48,424 bases of DNA from an uncultured Bacilli bacterium (GCA_948479395.1 CAOLUI010000006.1:1-48424), one strand, 5' to 3'; numbered from the stretch's first letter, positions 34,781 through 43,575 are shown. Notes: generated from the letters alone by a model not told the origin. Numbers and translations: made by a program.

Positions 34781-36259
34781 TTATATGACAATCGTAATTA
34801 GGTTGTTTGACCCTTTATTGACAATTTTAGTGACTGTTTGGCTTAACTTATAACGCATATTCTCAGGCATAACTGATAATTTAGCTTGAATTCCTTCTTT
34901 AACAATGGCATCAATAGAACGGCCAAAGATCTCACTTTGCCATATACTATTGGGATCAGTTTCATAATCTTTCATGATATAATTTATTAATTCTTTACTT
35001 TGCAATTCACTACCAATAATTGGTTCAAAAGTTGATTCAACATTAACTTTCATTAAATGAATACTTGAAGCTGTAGCTTTTAATTTGACACCGTAACGAG
35101 AACCTTGTTTGATAATTTCAGGTGTTGATAATGTCATATCTTTAAGGGTTGGATAAACAATTCCATATCCTGTACTTTTAGCCATTTTTAAGGCTTCTTT
35201 CATATTATCTAATTCTTCTTTTCCATCTTTATAATCAGCAAATATTTTAAGAAGACCCGCTTTAGTAGTTACCATATCCCCCATTAAATCTTTTAAAACT
35301 TGATTATATAAATTTTCACTACTTTCTAAGGTTATAGTTACATTACCAGTTGAAGTATCTACTTCACTAATATAACTTTTAGAAATAATTTCATTATCGG
35401 CAAAAGAATTTAATATACTGTCAACATCTCTTATTTTATTAACCGAAATAATACTTTCTTTTATTTTTTCGAGATATTCTTTTTTTATATAATGTTTATT
35501 ATCTAAAACATGAACCCATTTAGGAATATTAATTTTAATGTCTAATACGGGAAATTCATATAGTGCTTCTTTTAAAATATTTAAAATTTCTCTTTCGCTC
35601 ATCTCAGCTACATTAATAGGTAAAACAGGAACATTATAATTATTTACTAATTCTTCTTGAATATTTCTTACACTTTCTAATTCGGGATTTTTAGTGTTTA
35701 ATATCATAATAAAGGGTTTATTTAATTCTTTTAATTCAGTAATAATTTTTTCTTCGGCTTCAATATAATTTTCTCTTGGAATACTTCCAAAAGATCCATC
35801 AGTAGTCATTACAATGCCAATAGTAGCATGATCCCTTATTACTTTTTCGGTTCCTATTTCAGCCGCTTCTGTAAAGGGAACAGATTCTTCAAACCAAGGA
35901 GTCTTGACCATTCTTGGATTACCATCTTCATCAACATGACCATTTGCTCCTTTAATAATATATCCCACGCAATCAACTAATTTGATATTAGTGCTAAATT
36001 CATCTACTTTTATAGTAGCACCACTAGATGGAACAAATTTCGGCTCCGTTGTCATAATAGTTTTACCCTCAGCACTTTGAGGAATTTCATCTAAACATTT
36101 TCTTTTTTCATATTCATCACTAATATTTGGAACTACTAAGTTTTCAATAAAACGTTTAATAAAGGTACTTTTCCCACACCTAACCGCTCCAACTATTCCT
36201 AAATATATTTCTCCATTTCCACGAGCAGAAATAGACTTAATAATTTCACTTTTTTCCAT
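34781..36259 (-). CDS. spoIVA: Stage IV sporulation protein A (spore coat base ATPase)
   Basis: A cytoskeletal ATPase that coats the forespore and forms the platform for coat and cortex assembly. At 492 residues it has the same length as the Bacillus protein. Walker A is GAVRCGKST at 24-32. Further family blocks are IPQSAEGKTIMTTEPKFVP, DCVGYIIKGANGH, HATIGIVMTTDGSFGSIPR and the C-terminal IVNKGSNNLITIVI needed for polymerisation in Bacillus. It stands upstream of hup. Mother-cell sigma-E control is expected from the family, but no clear promoter was read. Confidence 0.96.
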   Translation of the reverse strand: MEKSEIIKSISARGNGEIYLGIVGAVRCGKSTFIKRFIENLVVPNISDEYEKRKCLDEIPQSAEGKTIMTTEPKFVPSSGATIKVDEFSTNIKLVDCVGYIIKGANGHVDEDGNPRMVKTPWFEESVPFTEAAEIGTEKVIRDHATIGIVMTTDGSFGSIPRENYIEAEEKIITELKELNKPFIMILNTKNPELESVRNIQEELVNNYNVPVLPINVAEMSEREILNILKEALYEFPVLDIKINIPKWVHVLDNKHYIKKEYLEKIKESIISVNKIRDVDSILNSFADNEIISKSYISEVDTSTGNVTITLESSENLYNQVLKDLMGDMVTTKAGLLKIFADYKDGKEELDNMKEALKMAKSTGYGIVYPTLKDMTLSTPEIIKQGSRYGVKLKATASSIHLMKVNVESTFEPIIGSELQSKELINYIMKDYETDPNSIWQSEIFGRSIDAIVKEGIQAKLSVMPENMRYKLSQTVTKIVNKGSNNLITIVI

Positions 36260-36303
36260 TTATACTAATCCTTTCTTAGCTTTCTATTTAAAAATATGAA
36301 AAA

Positions 36304-36325
36304 AGAAAGTTATTTAGAACTTTCT
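36304..36325 (-). terminator. Terminator of the 36324-36632 gene
   Basis: An 8-bp stem AGAAAGTT / AACTTTCT overlapping the stop codon, followed by an A/T-rich run with several Ts on the minus strand. Confidence 0.5.
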
Positions 36326-36632
36326 AATGGTTATCTTTTCTTTTATCATAAATATGATATAAATATTGAACTTTGTTTTCTAAAAAGAAATAATGAATAA
36401 TGTAAAATATTAAAAAAATTATTAATATAAAAAAGGGAATTAAAAAAAGATAACTAATCATTCCTAAGATCAAAAAAATAATAGTAAAAATAGCAAAGGA
36501 AATAGTTACTAATAAATGGATTAAACGTTCATATTGAAAATAAGAAATTTTTAGATTTAATTCAAAAAGATCACTATCATTTAATTCTTTTTTTTCTAAT
36601 TCATCAATATATTCTAATATATATTTTTTCAT
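36324..36632 (-). CDS. Small two-helix membrane protein of unknown function
   Basis: A 102-residue protein. A charged N-terminal part (about 1-30) is followed by two long hydrophobic helices (about 37-60 and 63-85) and a basic tail with HIYDKRKDN. No family recognised. Downstream of the XRE gene at 36665 by about 32 bases and likely on its transcript. AAGGTGA precedes the ATG. Confidence 0.55.
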   Translation of the reverse strand: MKKYILEYIDELEKKELNDSDLFELNLKISYFQYERLIHLLVTISFAIFTIIFLILGMISYLFLIPFFILIIFLIFYIIHYFFLENKVQYLYHIYDKRKDNH

Positions 36633-36664
36633 ATATTTTCACCTTATTAATATTTTACCACAAA

Positions 36665-36859
36665 TTAATAAAATAAATCATCTGGTTTTAAATCAAATAA
36701 CTTGGCGATTTTAACTGCCATATTATAATAAAGGCGTCTTTTTTTATGTTCAATTTGCCAGTAAAAACTTTTACTTATACCTAATTGTCTAGCTATTTCT
36801 TCATAACTAAGACCCGCTTTTTTTCTTATTTTTTGTAATTTTTTATAAGTTTTTAACAT
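36665..36859 (-). CDS. Small XRE-family regulator
   Basis: A 64-residue protein that is almost only a helix-turn-helix: QKIRKKAGLSYEEIARQLG, SKSFYWQIEHKKRRLYYNMA. It is closely similar to the regulator at 37726-37932, from which it differs mainly at the ends. It probably binds as a dimer; target unknown. Divergent from the double-HTH regulator at 36972, so the roughly 110 bases between them may carry shared operators. Confidence 0.85.
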   Translation of the reverse strand: MLKTYKKLQKIRKKAGLSYEEIARQLGISKSFYWQIEHKKRRLYYNMAVKIAKLFDLKPDDLFY

Positions 36860-36971
36860 TTTATTTTCTCCATTTCCTAGTCATTTAAAATTATATCACA
36901 TTTTATTACTATAACCCACACATTTTCGTATTTTTATTTATTTTAAGAGAAAATTATTACTAGGTGATAGT

Positions 36972-37400
36972 ATGTTTGAAAAATTAAAAGAAATCCGAGA
37001 ATATGAAGGTTTAACGCAAAAAGAAGTAGCTAAAAAGCTTAATGTTAGTCGTGCTACTTATGCTGGTTGGGAATGTGGAAAAGATATTATTCCTTTACGT
37101 AAATTAAATGATTTTGCTAATTCTTTTAATGTTTCATTAGACTATTTAGTCGGCAATACACCTGATAGTGAACTTTTACCTCATCTAAAAAATATAGATG
37201 AACAAATCGTTGCAAATAACTTAAGAAAATTTAGAAATGATAACAATATTTCTCAGAAGAAATTAGCGGAAACAATTAATACTAGTCAAGCTAATATTCA
37301 TAAATATGAAACAGGAAAAAGTTTAATTACAACTGCATATGCTTTAGAATTTTCTAAACATTATAAATATTCTTTGGATAAATTAATAGGTAAAAAATAA
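36972..37400 (+). CDS. Tandem double XRE-type regulator
   Basis: A 142-residue protein made of two helix-turn-helix domains in a row: residues about 4-60 (REYEGLTQKEVAKKLNVSRA, TYAGWECGKDIIP) and about 84-140 (RKFRNDNNISQKKLAETINT, SQANIHKYETGK). Two DNA-binding domains in one short chain, with no sensor domain, suggest binding to a bipartite operator. Starts after TAGGTGATAG. Ends in a long hairpin terminator shared with spoVIF. Confidence 0.85.
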   Translation: MFEKLKEIREYEGLTQKEVAKKLNVSRATYAGWECGKDIIPLRKLNDFANSFNVSLDYLVGNTPDSELLPHLKNIDEQIVANNLRKFRNDNNISQKKLAETINTSQANIHKYETGKSLITTAYALEFSKHYKYSLDKLIGKK

Positions 37401-37445
37401 ACAACTAAGTAATAATAAATTAATTTTCATTATTACTTAGTTGTT
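37400..37445. terminator. Bidirectional terminator with a 17-bp stem
   Basis: Perfect inverted repeat AACAACTAAGTAATAAT / ATTATTACTTAGTTGTT (37400-37416 and 37429-37445), with T runs on both sides, between the convergent XRE gene and spoVIF. Confidence 0.85.
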
Positions 37446-37447
37446 TT

Positions 37448-37690
37448 TTAAAACATTTTATCTACATTTTTGGGAACTTTATCATTAATAATTGTTTTAA
37501 TTATTTTATCTTCTTTTTCTTTAGAAACCGTTTTTCCTGTCATGGTACTTAATGTAGTTATTACTTCTCTTAAAGTTTTTTCATCTTTCATATTACCCAT
37601 TTGTAATTTTTTCGCTAAATTTATAATAGTATCTTTGTCAACTTTAGTTTTTTTCTCTACTTTTTTAAAAAAATCATCTTTAAATTCCAT
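37448..37690 (-). CDS. spoVIF: Stage VI sporulation protein F
   Basis: A small (80-residue) protein needed in Bacillus for late coat assembly through the GerE-dependent regulon. It matches SpoVIF in length and in the blocks FFKKVEKKTKVDKDTIINLA, KDEKTLREVI and KTVSKEKEDKIIKTIINDKVP. TAGGTGAG precedes the ATG. It lies 35 bases downstream of a small XRE regulator on the same strand, so co-transcription is possible. Confidence 0.88.
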   Translation of the reverse strand: MEFKDDFFKKVEKKTKVDKDTIINLAKKLQMGNMKDEKTLREVITTLSTMTGKTVSKEKEDKIIKTIINDKVPKNVDKMF

Positions 37691-37725
37691 ATACTCACCT
37701 AATTTAATATATGTTTAAAAAGAAA

Positions 37726-37932
37726 TTAGTTGTCTTCTAAAAAAATATCATCTGGTTTTAAATTAAATATTTTGGCGATTTTTTTGGCCATATCATAACT
37801 AAGACGACGATTTTTATGCTCAATTTGCCAATAGTATGACTTGCTAATACCAAGTTTATTGGCCATATCATTATAACTTAAACTATACTTTTCTCTTAAT
37901 TCTTTTAATTTTTCTGTACTATTCTTTACCAT
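37726..37932 (-). CDS. Small XRE-family regulator, paralogue of 36665-36859
   Basis: A 68-residue helix-turn-helix protein (REKYSLSYNDMANKLGISKS, YYWQIEHKNRRLSYDMAKKI) nearly parallel to the one 1 kb away, so one arose from the other by duplication. GGAGGG precedes the ATG. It is divergent from the regulator at 38051 and upstream of spoVIF. Confidence 0.85.
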   Translation of the reverse strand: MVKNSTEKLKELREKYSLSYNDMANKLGISKSYYWQIEHKNRRLSYDMAKKIAKIFNLKPDDIFLEDN

Positions 37933-38050
37933 ATACCCTCCAAGGTATTTTATAATAGCTTAATTTTAATTGAAAGTCAATTTTGTGTAGTTATAGTATG
38001 GTAGACTTATATTTCTTTAATCCATATATTTGTAGTAAAGGATGTGCAGT

Positions 38051-38317
38051 ATGGAAAACATACAGAAAGTTGTAGGGATGAACTTGAAATATTTGCGATA
38101 TAAATCGGGCCTTTCACAAGAAAAATTTTATGGCCAACTAAACTTAAACACAAAATATCTAGCTAGTATTGAAAGAGGAGAAATAAATGTTTCTATTTTA
38201 TTTTTAGCTAATCTAGCGCAGCTTCTTAATATAGATATTAGAGAATTTTTTAATCCAGATAAATCTAGATTAATAGAAATGAAAAGAATTGATAGTAAAG
38301 ATCCAATAAGAAGTTAA
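38051..38317 (+). CDS. XRE-family regulator
   Basis: An 88-residue protein with one helix-turn-helix (LRYKSGLSQEKFYGQLNLNT, KYLASIERGEINVS) and a short C-terminal part (IREFFNPDKSRL). ATG 38051 is used since AAAGGA lies at a suitable distance; a start at 38042 overlaps that site. Convergent with der, overlapping its stop by four bases. Confidence 0.8.
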   Translation: MENIQKVVGMNLKYLRYKSGLSQEKFYGQLNLNTKYLASIERGEINVSILFLANLAQLLNIDIREFFNPDKSRLIEMKRIDSKDPIRS

Positions 38318-39621
38318 TCTTCTTTTTTATTTTTGAATTTCAATATAATTGGCGTTCCAGTAAAATCAAAAGCTTCTCTTATTTTATTTTCTAAATAACG
38401 CTCATAACTAAAATGAATTAAATTTTTATTATTTACTTGTAATGTAAATTTTGGCGGTTTATTAGATGTTTGACTAGCAAAGTAAATTTTTAATCTTTTT
38501 CCTTTATATGAGGGAGGAAGGTGCATGGTTGTGGCATCTACTAGAACATTATTTAAATCACTAGTTTTTATTTCTTTTTGATTATTTTTAAAAGCTTCAA
38601 TAATAGCCGGCATTAATGTAGAAACTCTTTTTTTAGTTTTGGCACTTAAAAAAACTTTTTTGGCATAAGGGGCAAACATGAAATGGGATTCTAAATTTTT
38701 TTGCCATAATTTTAGAGCGTTATTAGGATCATTAATCATATCCCATTTGTTTACAGCGATAACGATTCCTTTTCCACTATCAATAGCATACGATAAAATA
38801 TGTTTATCATGTTCAACTATTCCTTCGGAAGCATCAATCACTAAGACACAAACATCACTGCGATCTATCGCTTTTAAACTTCGAAGTAAACTATATTTTT
38901 CAATATTTTCATATATTCGCCCTTTTTTACGAATTCCGGCTGTATCAATAGCAATATACTTTTCATTATGATAAGTAAAAATTGTATCGGTTGCATCTCT
39001 AGTTGTTCCAGCAATATCACTAACAATTACGCGACTTTCATTTAATAAGGCATTTATTAAACTACTTTTTCCGACATTAGGTCTACCAATTAAACAAAAT
39101 TTTAAATAATCATTCTCTTCTTTCGTATTTTCAAGAAAATCTTTCGTGATTTCGTTAAGTAATTCTTTAAAACCCAAGTTATGCTCAGCACTTATTGGTA
39201 AGACACAAGAAAAGCCCAATTCATAAAAATTATAGATTAGATTTTTTCTTTTTTCATTATCTATTTTATTAACAGCAACAATAACTTTTTTATCAGTTTT
39301 AATCAACATATCCCTAATTTTTAAATCATTGGCGCTTATTTCTTCTTTTCCATCGACAACAAAAATAATAACATCTGCTTCATCAATAGCAAGGGTTGCT
39401 TGCATGTAAATGTCTTTATTCCAATTCGATTCTCCCATATCAATACCACCAGTATCAATAAGTAAAAAGGTCTTATTTTCATAATTAACATTACCATAAA
39501 TTCGGTCTCTAGTAACTCCAGGGGTATCTAAAACAATTGATTTATTTTCTTTTATTAACCGATTAAATATTGTTGATTTTCCAACATTTGGTTTACCAAT
39601 TAAACAAACAGTTTGCAACAT
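38314..39621 (-). CDS. der: Ribosome-associated GTPase Der (EngA)
   Basis: An essential GTPase of large-subunit ribosome assembly with two G domains in tandem and a KH-like C-terminus. The first G1 is GKPNVGKS (about 8-15) with DTGGID as G3. The second G1 is GRPNVGKS (about 180) with DTAGIRKKGRI as G3 and VNKWD as G4. The length of 435 equals the Bacillus protein (436). It is near spoIVA and hup, as in Bacillus. AAAGGGG precedes the ATG. Confidence 0.97.
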   Translation of the reverse strand: MLQTVCLIGKPNVGKSTIFNRLIKENKSIVLDTPGVTRDRIYGNVNYENKTFLLIDTGGIDMGESNWNKDIYMQATLAIDEADVIIFVVDGKEEISANDLKIRDMLIKTDKKVIVAVNKIDNEKRKNLIYNFYELGFSCVLPISAEHNLGFKELLNEITKDFLENTKEENDYLKFCLIGRPNVGKSSLINALLNESRVIVSDIAGTTRDATDTIFTYHNEKYIAIDTAGIRKKGRIYENIEKYSLLRSLKAIDRSDVCVLVIDASEGIVEHDKHILSYAIDSGKGIVIAVNKWDMINDPNNALKLWQKNLESHFMFAPYAKKVFLSAKTKKRVSTLMPAIIEAFKNNQKEIKTSDLNNVLVDATTMHLPPSYKGKRLKIYFASQTSNKPPKFTLQVNNKNLIHFSYERYLENKIREAFDFTGTPIILKFKNKKED

Positions 39622-39686
39622 ATCAATACCCCTTTCTTTTTAGTTTTTGTTATTTTAACACAGATAAAACTTTTTTTCAAAAATTT

Positions 39687-40550
39687 TTACCAACGAATAT
39701 TTAAAGATATCTCATCTAATCTTTCACCTCTATAATATATAACTAATTTATCTCCAGAGTTGAAAGTTCCTGTAGTTAAACGTTTTTCAATGCCGCCTTC
39801 ATGACGTATAATGTAAAGATCAGTACCTGTAGCACTATTTATACTGGTTAAAAAATCAGCAATAGATGATCCTCCCATTATTGGATGTTCAAAATTAGTA
39901 ATTACTGAAGAACTAATATTAACTAAATCATAAGATTTAATTACTTCGCCAAGAATATTTTCAACTATTAATTTTCTCTCTTTTATATAAGCATTACCAT
40001 TAGTAATATTTAATTTAGATAAAATGTCAGCTGAATTAGTATCTGTTTTAGTATAAATATAACTTCCTGTAATTGAATATACATTACTAGTAATTTTTAC
40101 TTCTAAATTAGTATTATCACTAGCTATTTCATGACTATTCTTTTGACAACTATCACTAATTGTTTTATCAATATTATTAAAGCTTACATTAACTGTATTA
40201 TTTTTTATATAAATCATTAATAATAAATCATCTAAACTTTTTTTGTTACGAGGATCTTCAATATAAGGAGATGTTTTATTGTCCTTTTTTAAATAATTAT
40301 TATTAATTAAATCAGATACTCTTATTACTTTACTATTATAACCTTGAAATTTAGCGGTAAACCCCTCTTTACGATCTTCACCATATAATTTAGCAGCATT
40401 TTCAATATAATCCATTTTAGAACAAAACATTTTAGTCTTTAAGCGATTGGAAATATTCATGGCACTAGGAACTGCTATTGTAACTAAAATAGCTAAAATA
40501 ACAATCACTGCCAGTAATTCAATTAAAGTAAATCCTTTTTTATTTTTCAT
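39687..40550 (-). CDS. Type IV pilin-like protein (prepilin N-terminus), second of a tandem pair
   Basis: A 287-residue protein with a class III signal: MKNKK-G-FTLIELLAVIVIL, where cleavage would follow Gly6, Glu is at mature position 5 and a long hydrophobic helix follows. The next part (FCSKMDYIENAAKLYGEDR) resembles its neighbour closely, while the C-terminal half differs and reads like small beta domains (ITNFEHPIMGGSSIADFLTS). Such proteins become pseudopilins or surface pili subunits, but no pilus ATPase, platform protein or prepilin peptidase lies in the window. Eleven bases separate the two genes. AGGTGATAG precedes the ATG. Confidence 0.8.
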   Translation of the reverse strand: MKNKKGFTLIELLAVIVILAILVTIAVPSAMNISNRLKTKMFCSKMDYIENAAKLYGEDRKEGFTAKFQGYNSKVIRVSDLINNNYLKKDNKTSPYIEDPRNKKSLDDLLLMIYIKNNTVNVSFNNIDKTISDSCQKNSHEIASDNTNLEVKITSNVYSITGSYIYTKTDTNSADILSKLNITNGNAYIKERKLIVENILGEVIKSYDLVNISSSVITNFEHPIMGGSSIADFLTSINSATGTDLYIIRHEGGIEKRLTTGTFNSGDKLVIYYRGERLDEISLNIRW

Positions 40551-40561
40551 TCTATCACCTT

Positions 40562-41443
40562 TTAAAAAATATTTATATGTTTTTCTGTTACCAGTGTTCT
40601 ATTAGCATCATTAGTATATATTAGAACATCATAATAGTAATAACGTGATTCAAAGACACCACTAGTTTTTATGGTATTTGATACTCTTTCATTTATTTCA
40701 ATTTGACAATTAACACATTTAATAGAAGATACAAAATTTTCAATATTTGTTCCAGCTTTAACAGAAATATCATTTGGACCGATAAAGAAATCGTTAGATG
40801 AACCAGACAATGATATTATTTGAATGGCTTTAACATCTCCGGTACTACTTTTGATATGTAACCTATTATTTTCAATACTTAAATCTCCGTCAGGATAATT
40901 CAAACGGCCTAAAATCGTTCCTGGATCACTAAGAGTATTTGTATAAAGATAATTATCTGTTATTTTAAATCCTGTACTAGAATCAAAAGTCACCCGATTT
41001 ATTATAACTGGAATATTTTCTATCCCTGGTTTTTCTTCTTGATCAGGATTATATTTTTGCCGATTACAAGTATTGTTAACAATATCACTAAAACCGATAT
41101 AAATTCGTTTATTTTTTTTATAAATAGTTAAAGACATTTCATCTAAACTACTTTTATCACGTGGGTCTTCAACATAAGGAGTCGTATTATGATCTTTTTT
41201 TAAATAACTATCATTAACTAAATCTATAACCTTGATAGTTTTTTCATTTGTAAAATCATTTCGATTATCTTCACCATATAATTTAGCGGCATTTTCAATA
41301 AAGTCAATTTTGGAACAAAACATATTCTTTTTTAATCTTTTAGTAATACCTATTGTACTTGGGACAGCAATGGTTATGACAAGAGCTAAAATAACTATTA
41401 CCGCAAGAAGTTCTACTAAGGTAAAACCTTTTTTGTTTTTCAT
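40562..41443 (-). CDS. Type IV pilin-like protein (prepilin N-terminus), first of a tandem pair
   Basis: A 293-residue protein with the same prepilin leader (MKNKK-G-FTLVELLAVIVIL) and the shared block FCSKIDFIENAAKLYGED ... YVEDPRDKSSLDEM, showing a recent duplication with the gene downstream. Its C-terminal part is distinct and has a cysteine pair (KCVNCQIE), with a region IKAGTN-like to beta repeats of bacterial surface proteins. Ribosome binding site AGGTGATAG, as in its partner. Confidence 0.8.
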   Translation of the reverse strand: MKNKKGFTLVELLAVIVILALVITIAVPSTIGITKRLKKNMFCSKIDFIENAAKLYGEDNRNDFTNEKTIKVIDLVNDSYLKKDHNTTPYVEDPRDKSSLDEMSLTIYKKNKRIYIGFSDIVNNTCNRQKYNPDQEEKPGIENIPVIINRVTFDSSTGFKITDNYLYTNTLSDPGTILGRLNYPDGDLSIENNRLHIKSSTGDVKAIQIISLSGSSNDFFIGPNDISVKAGTNIENFVSSIKCVNCQIEINERVSNTIKTSGVFESRYYYYDVLIYTNDANRTLVTEKHINIF

Positions 41444-41525
41444 TCTATCACCTATTCTTAATTTAGTATAACATTTCTTTTATAGCTTAGCTATTCTTTT
41501 TTTGAACTTCTTTAACATAAAAAAA

Positions 41526-41539
41526 ATGGTTTTAACCAT
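41526..41539 (-). terminator. Terminator of the 41541-41828 gene
   Basis: A 6-bp stem ATGGTT / AACCAT just after the stop codon, followed on the minus strand by eight Ts. Confidence 0.6.
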
Positions 41540-41540
41540 C

Positions 41541-41828
41541 TTATTTACAAGTTCCTGTTGTATTAGTTTCAAACCAAAGTTTAAAAGCTTCAATATAAGC
41601 ATCTGTTCCAATTTGATTAGCGTATTCTTTTTGCCCCTCAAAATCATAAGTTAAGCCTTTAGTAGTATATCCTTTAAGTTTTTTTTCATCATACATAATA
41701 GTAATATTGCCTTCTTTAGATTTGCAAACTAATTTTTTACTTGTCATGGAAACAAAAGTAAATATTAGAATGAATAAAACTATTATACCTATTATAACCC
41801 CACCAATAATCATTAATATTTTTTTCAC
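41541..41828 (-). CDS. Small membrane-anchored protein of unknown function
   Basis: A 95-residue protein with an N-terminal hydrophobic helix (about 3-27) and a small exported domain with two cysteines (KLVCKSKEGNITIMYDEKKL and TTGTCK at the end) that could form a disulfide. Not a clear lipoprotein. Starts with GTG after AGAGGTGTGA. Function unknown; similar short proteins occur widely in gut Firmicutes. Confidence 0.6.
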   Translation of the reverse strand: MKKILMIIGGVIIGIIVLFILIFTFVSMTSKKLVCKSKEGNITIMYDEKKLKGYTTKGLTYDFEGQKEYANQIGTDAYIEAFKLWFETNTTGTCK

Positions 41829-41927
41829 TTCTCACACCTCTTTTTTATAGTATAACATAATAATTATATTATTAATTATTTATTTGTTTAACAAATGTAT
41901 ATCAGATGTAAATTGGAAATTAAAAAA

Positions 41928-41945
41928 GAATCTTTAAAAAGATTC
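41928..41945 (-). terminator. Terminator of the khpA-rpsP unit
   Basis: An 8-bp stem GAATCTTT / AAAGATTC overlapping the khpA stop, followed by TCTTTTTTA on the minus strand. Confidence 0.7.
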
Positions 41946-42179
41946 AATATTAATAATAACTTTTTTCTTATCATGTAAATAAGAATAGGCTTGAACTAAA
42001 GTACGAATAGATTTAGCGTTTAGACCAGATTTACCAATAACACTTCCCATATCTTCTTCTTTAACTAAAACTTCTAAATTAATTGTATCAGTAGTGCTTC
42101 CTATTTCTTTTACACTTACAAGTTCACTATTTTTAGCAATACTCTTGACTAAAAAAAGAGTGTATTCGGTGATATCCAT
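41934..42179 (-). CDS. khpA: KH domain RNA-binding protein
   Basis: An 81-residue single-KH-domain protein. The G-x-x-G loop is VIGKSGLNAKSIRTLV, preceded by the strand NLEVLVKEEDMG. The length and position directly behind rpsP are those of KhpA (YlqC) in Bacillota, a small RNA-binding partner of KhpB that affects cell elongation and post-transcriptional control. Three bases separate it from rpsP, so it is translated from the same message. Confidence 0.93.
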   Translation of the reverse strand: MDITEYTLFLVKSIAKNSELVSVKEIGSTTDTINLEVLVKEEDMGSVIGKSGLNAKSIRTLVQAYSYLHDKKKVIINIESF

Positions 42180-42182
42180 AAA

Positions 42183-42458
42183 TTATTTACCAGCTTTTTT
42201 ATTTTCCGCAAATTTTTTCATAATTCCTTCTTTAGAAAGAATATTTCTTACAGTTTCAGTAGGAATAGCTCCGTTATTTAACCAGTAAAGAGCTTTTTCT
42301 TCATCTATTTTAGTTTCAGCTGGGTTAGTAATAGGATTATAAGTTCCTACAGTTTCTAAAAATCTACCATCTCTTGGACTTCTGGCATCAGCAGCAACAA
42401 TACGATAAAAAGGTCTTTTTTTAGCCCCCATTCTTTTTAGTCTTAATTTTACAGCCAT
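42183..42458 (-). CDS. rpsP: 30S ribosomal protein S16
   Basis: A small-subunit ribosomal protein of 91 residues starting AVKLRLKRMGAKKRPFYRIV, then ADARSPRDGRFLETVGTYNP, the family signature. ATG 42458 is chosen because AAGGAGG precedes it and the protein then starts like all S16 proteins. Here only khpA follows; rimM and trmD, frequent neighbours in Bacillus, are not seen. Confidence 0.97.
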   Translation of the reverse strand: MAVKLRLKRMGAKKRPFYRIVAADARSPRDGRFLETVGTYNPITNPAETKIDEEKALYWLNNGAIPTETVRNILSKEGIMKKFAENKKAGK

Positions 42459-42507
42459 AATTTTTTCCTCCTTAATTTCGTTAGTAGTATAACATGACAA
42501 AAAAGAG

Positions 42508-42531
42508 GTGTCAACAATATTTGGTTGACAC
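42508..42531 (-). terminator. Terminator of cotE
   Basis: A perfect 8-bp stem GTGTCAAC / GTTGACAC with loop, followed on the minus strand by CTCTTTTTTG. It touches the stop codon. Confidence 0.75.
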
Positions 42532-43067
42532 TACTTAATATATTCTTCATCAATTTGATCGATTGCTTCTTCTTCTTTCTCATTTAAAACTTCTTCGTCA
42601 GTAATGATTTCATATTCATCTTCATCTTCTTCAATGCTAACTTTTATTTTAGTATCACCTACTACTTCGACACCCAATTCCTTTTCCACATTTAATCTAA
42701 CTATTCCATCATTAGCGGAAACATTAGTAACTGTTGGTTGTTTTAAGCTGCGTACAATTATTTCTTGTTCATTAGTTAATCTCGTATTATCTTTTAAATG
42801 AACTGGCATTTTATCTGTATAATTAAAAGTTTTAGTACTAACTGCTGTTTTAGTATCATTATCATATGAATACCAAACATTAATATCAAAAGTACCATTT
42901 AAATTTACGAGTCCACCATTATTTTCTCCATTAAATTGATGGTTTATAACCCAACATCCTAATATTGTATCAGGCTTTTGTTCGGGAGTAAGTAAGTATT
43001 CATTAGTACTTGTTTTTTTAGCTTTACCAACGACAGCTTTGGTAACAATTTCTTTATAACTTGCCAT
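42531..43067 (-). CDS. cotE: Outer spore coat morphogenetic protein CotE
   Basis: CotE organises the outer coat of the spore on top of SpoIVA. This 178-residue protein matches the Bacillus protein (181 residues) in the blocks YKEIVTKAVVGKAKK, TILGCWVINHQFNG, FDINVWYSYDNDTKTAVST and the acidic tail (EEDEDEYEIITDEEVLNEKE). GAGGAGG precedes the ATG. On the minus strand CATACATT, about 25 bases upstream, resembles a sigma-E -10 element, but no matching -35 was found at proper spacing. Confidence 0.93.
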   Translation of the reverse strand: MASYKEIVTKAVVGKAKKTSTNEYLLTPEQKPDTILGCWVINHQFNGENNGGLVNLNGTFDINVWYSYDNDTKTAVSTKTFNYTDKMPVHLKDNTRLTNEQEIIVRSLKQPTVTNVSANDGIVRLNVEKELGVEVVGDTKIKVSIEEDEDEYEIITDEEVLNEKEEEAIDQIDEEYIK

Positions 43068-43182
43068 TTATAAATCCTCCTCTAGTTTAATGTATGCTTT
43101 TTCTAGATAATTTGTTCACTAAAATATTCTTTTTTATTTATCTTATTAAATTATGATATTATAATTTTAGGAGATGATTAAA

Positions 43183-43539
43183 TTGGATTGTTTATTTTGT
43201 AAAATTATTAAAAAGGAAATTCCCTCATATAAAATATATGAAGATGATGTAGTTATAGCTTTTTTAGATATACACCCAAGAAGTAATGGCCATACCTTAA
43301 TTATACCTAAAAAACATTTTGATGATTTTACCAAACTTGATAGTGAAGTTTTATTACATATTAATATGGTAGCTAAAAATATTGTAACTCTTTTAGAAGA
43401 AAGACTACATGCCACGGGTTTTTGTATTAACACTAATTATTTAGATACCCAAGAAATTAAACATTATCATTTGCATATTGTGCCCAGTAGTAAAGATAAA
43501 TTAAAAGATGTAGAAGAAATTTATAATATATTAAAATGA
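43183..43539 (+). CDS. HIT family nucleotide hydrolase
   Basis: A histidine-triad protein, typically hydrolysing AMP- or GMP-linked substrates. It begins DCLFCKIIKKEIPSYKIYED and has SNGHTLIIPKKHF and the triad HYHLHIVPS near the C-terminus. TTG 43183 is proposed as the start because AGGAG lies nine bases upstream and the protein then starts like other HIT proteins. ATG 43174 would directly touch that site. The alternative is a 121-residue protein. Confidence 0.9.
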   Translation: MDCLFCKIIKKEIPSYKIYEDDVVIAFLDIHPRSNGHTLIIPKKHFDDFTKLDSEVLLHINMVAKNIVTLLEERLHATGFCINTNYLDTQEIKHYHLHIVPSSKDKLKDVEEIYNILK

Positions 43540-43575
43540 ATTTTTATAATGAAAAAAGAAGGTTATTTTCCTCCT

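Noticed and set aside
42531..43173. Sigma-E promoter upstream of cotE
   Set aside because: A CATACATT box resembles the -10 element, but no -35 box lies at the expected 13-15 base spacing, so it is not listed as a site.
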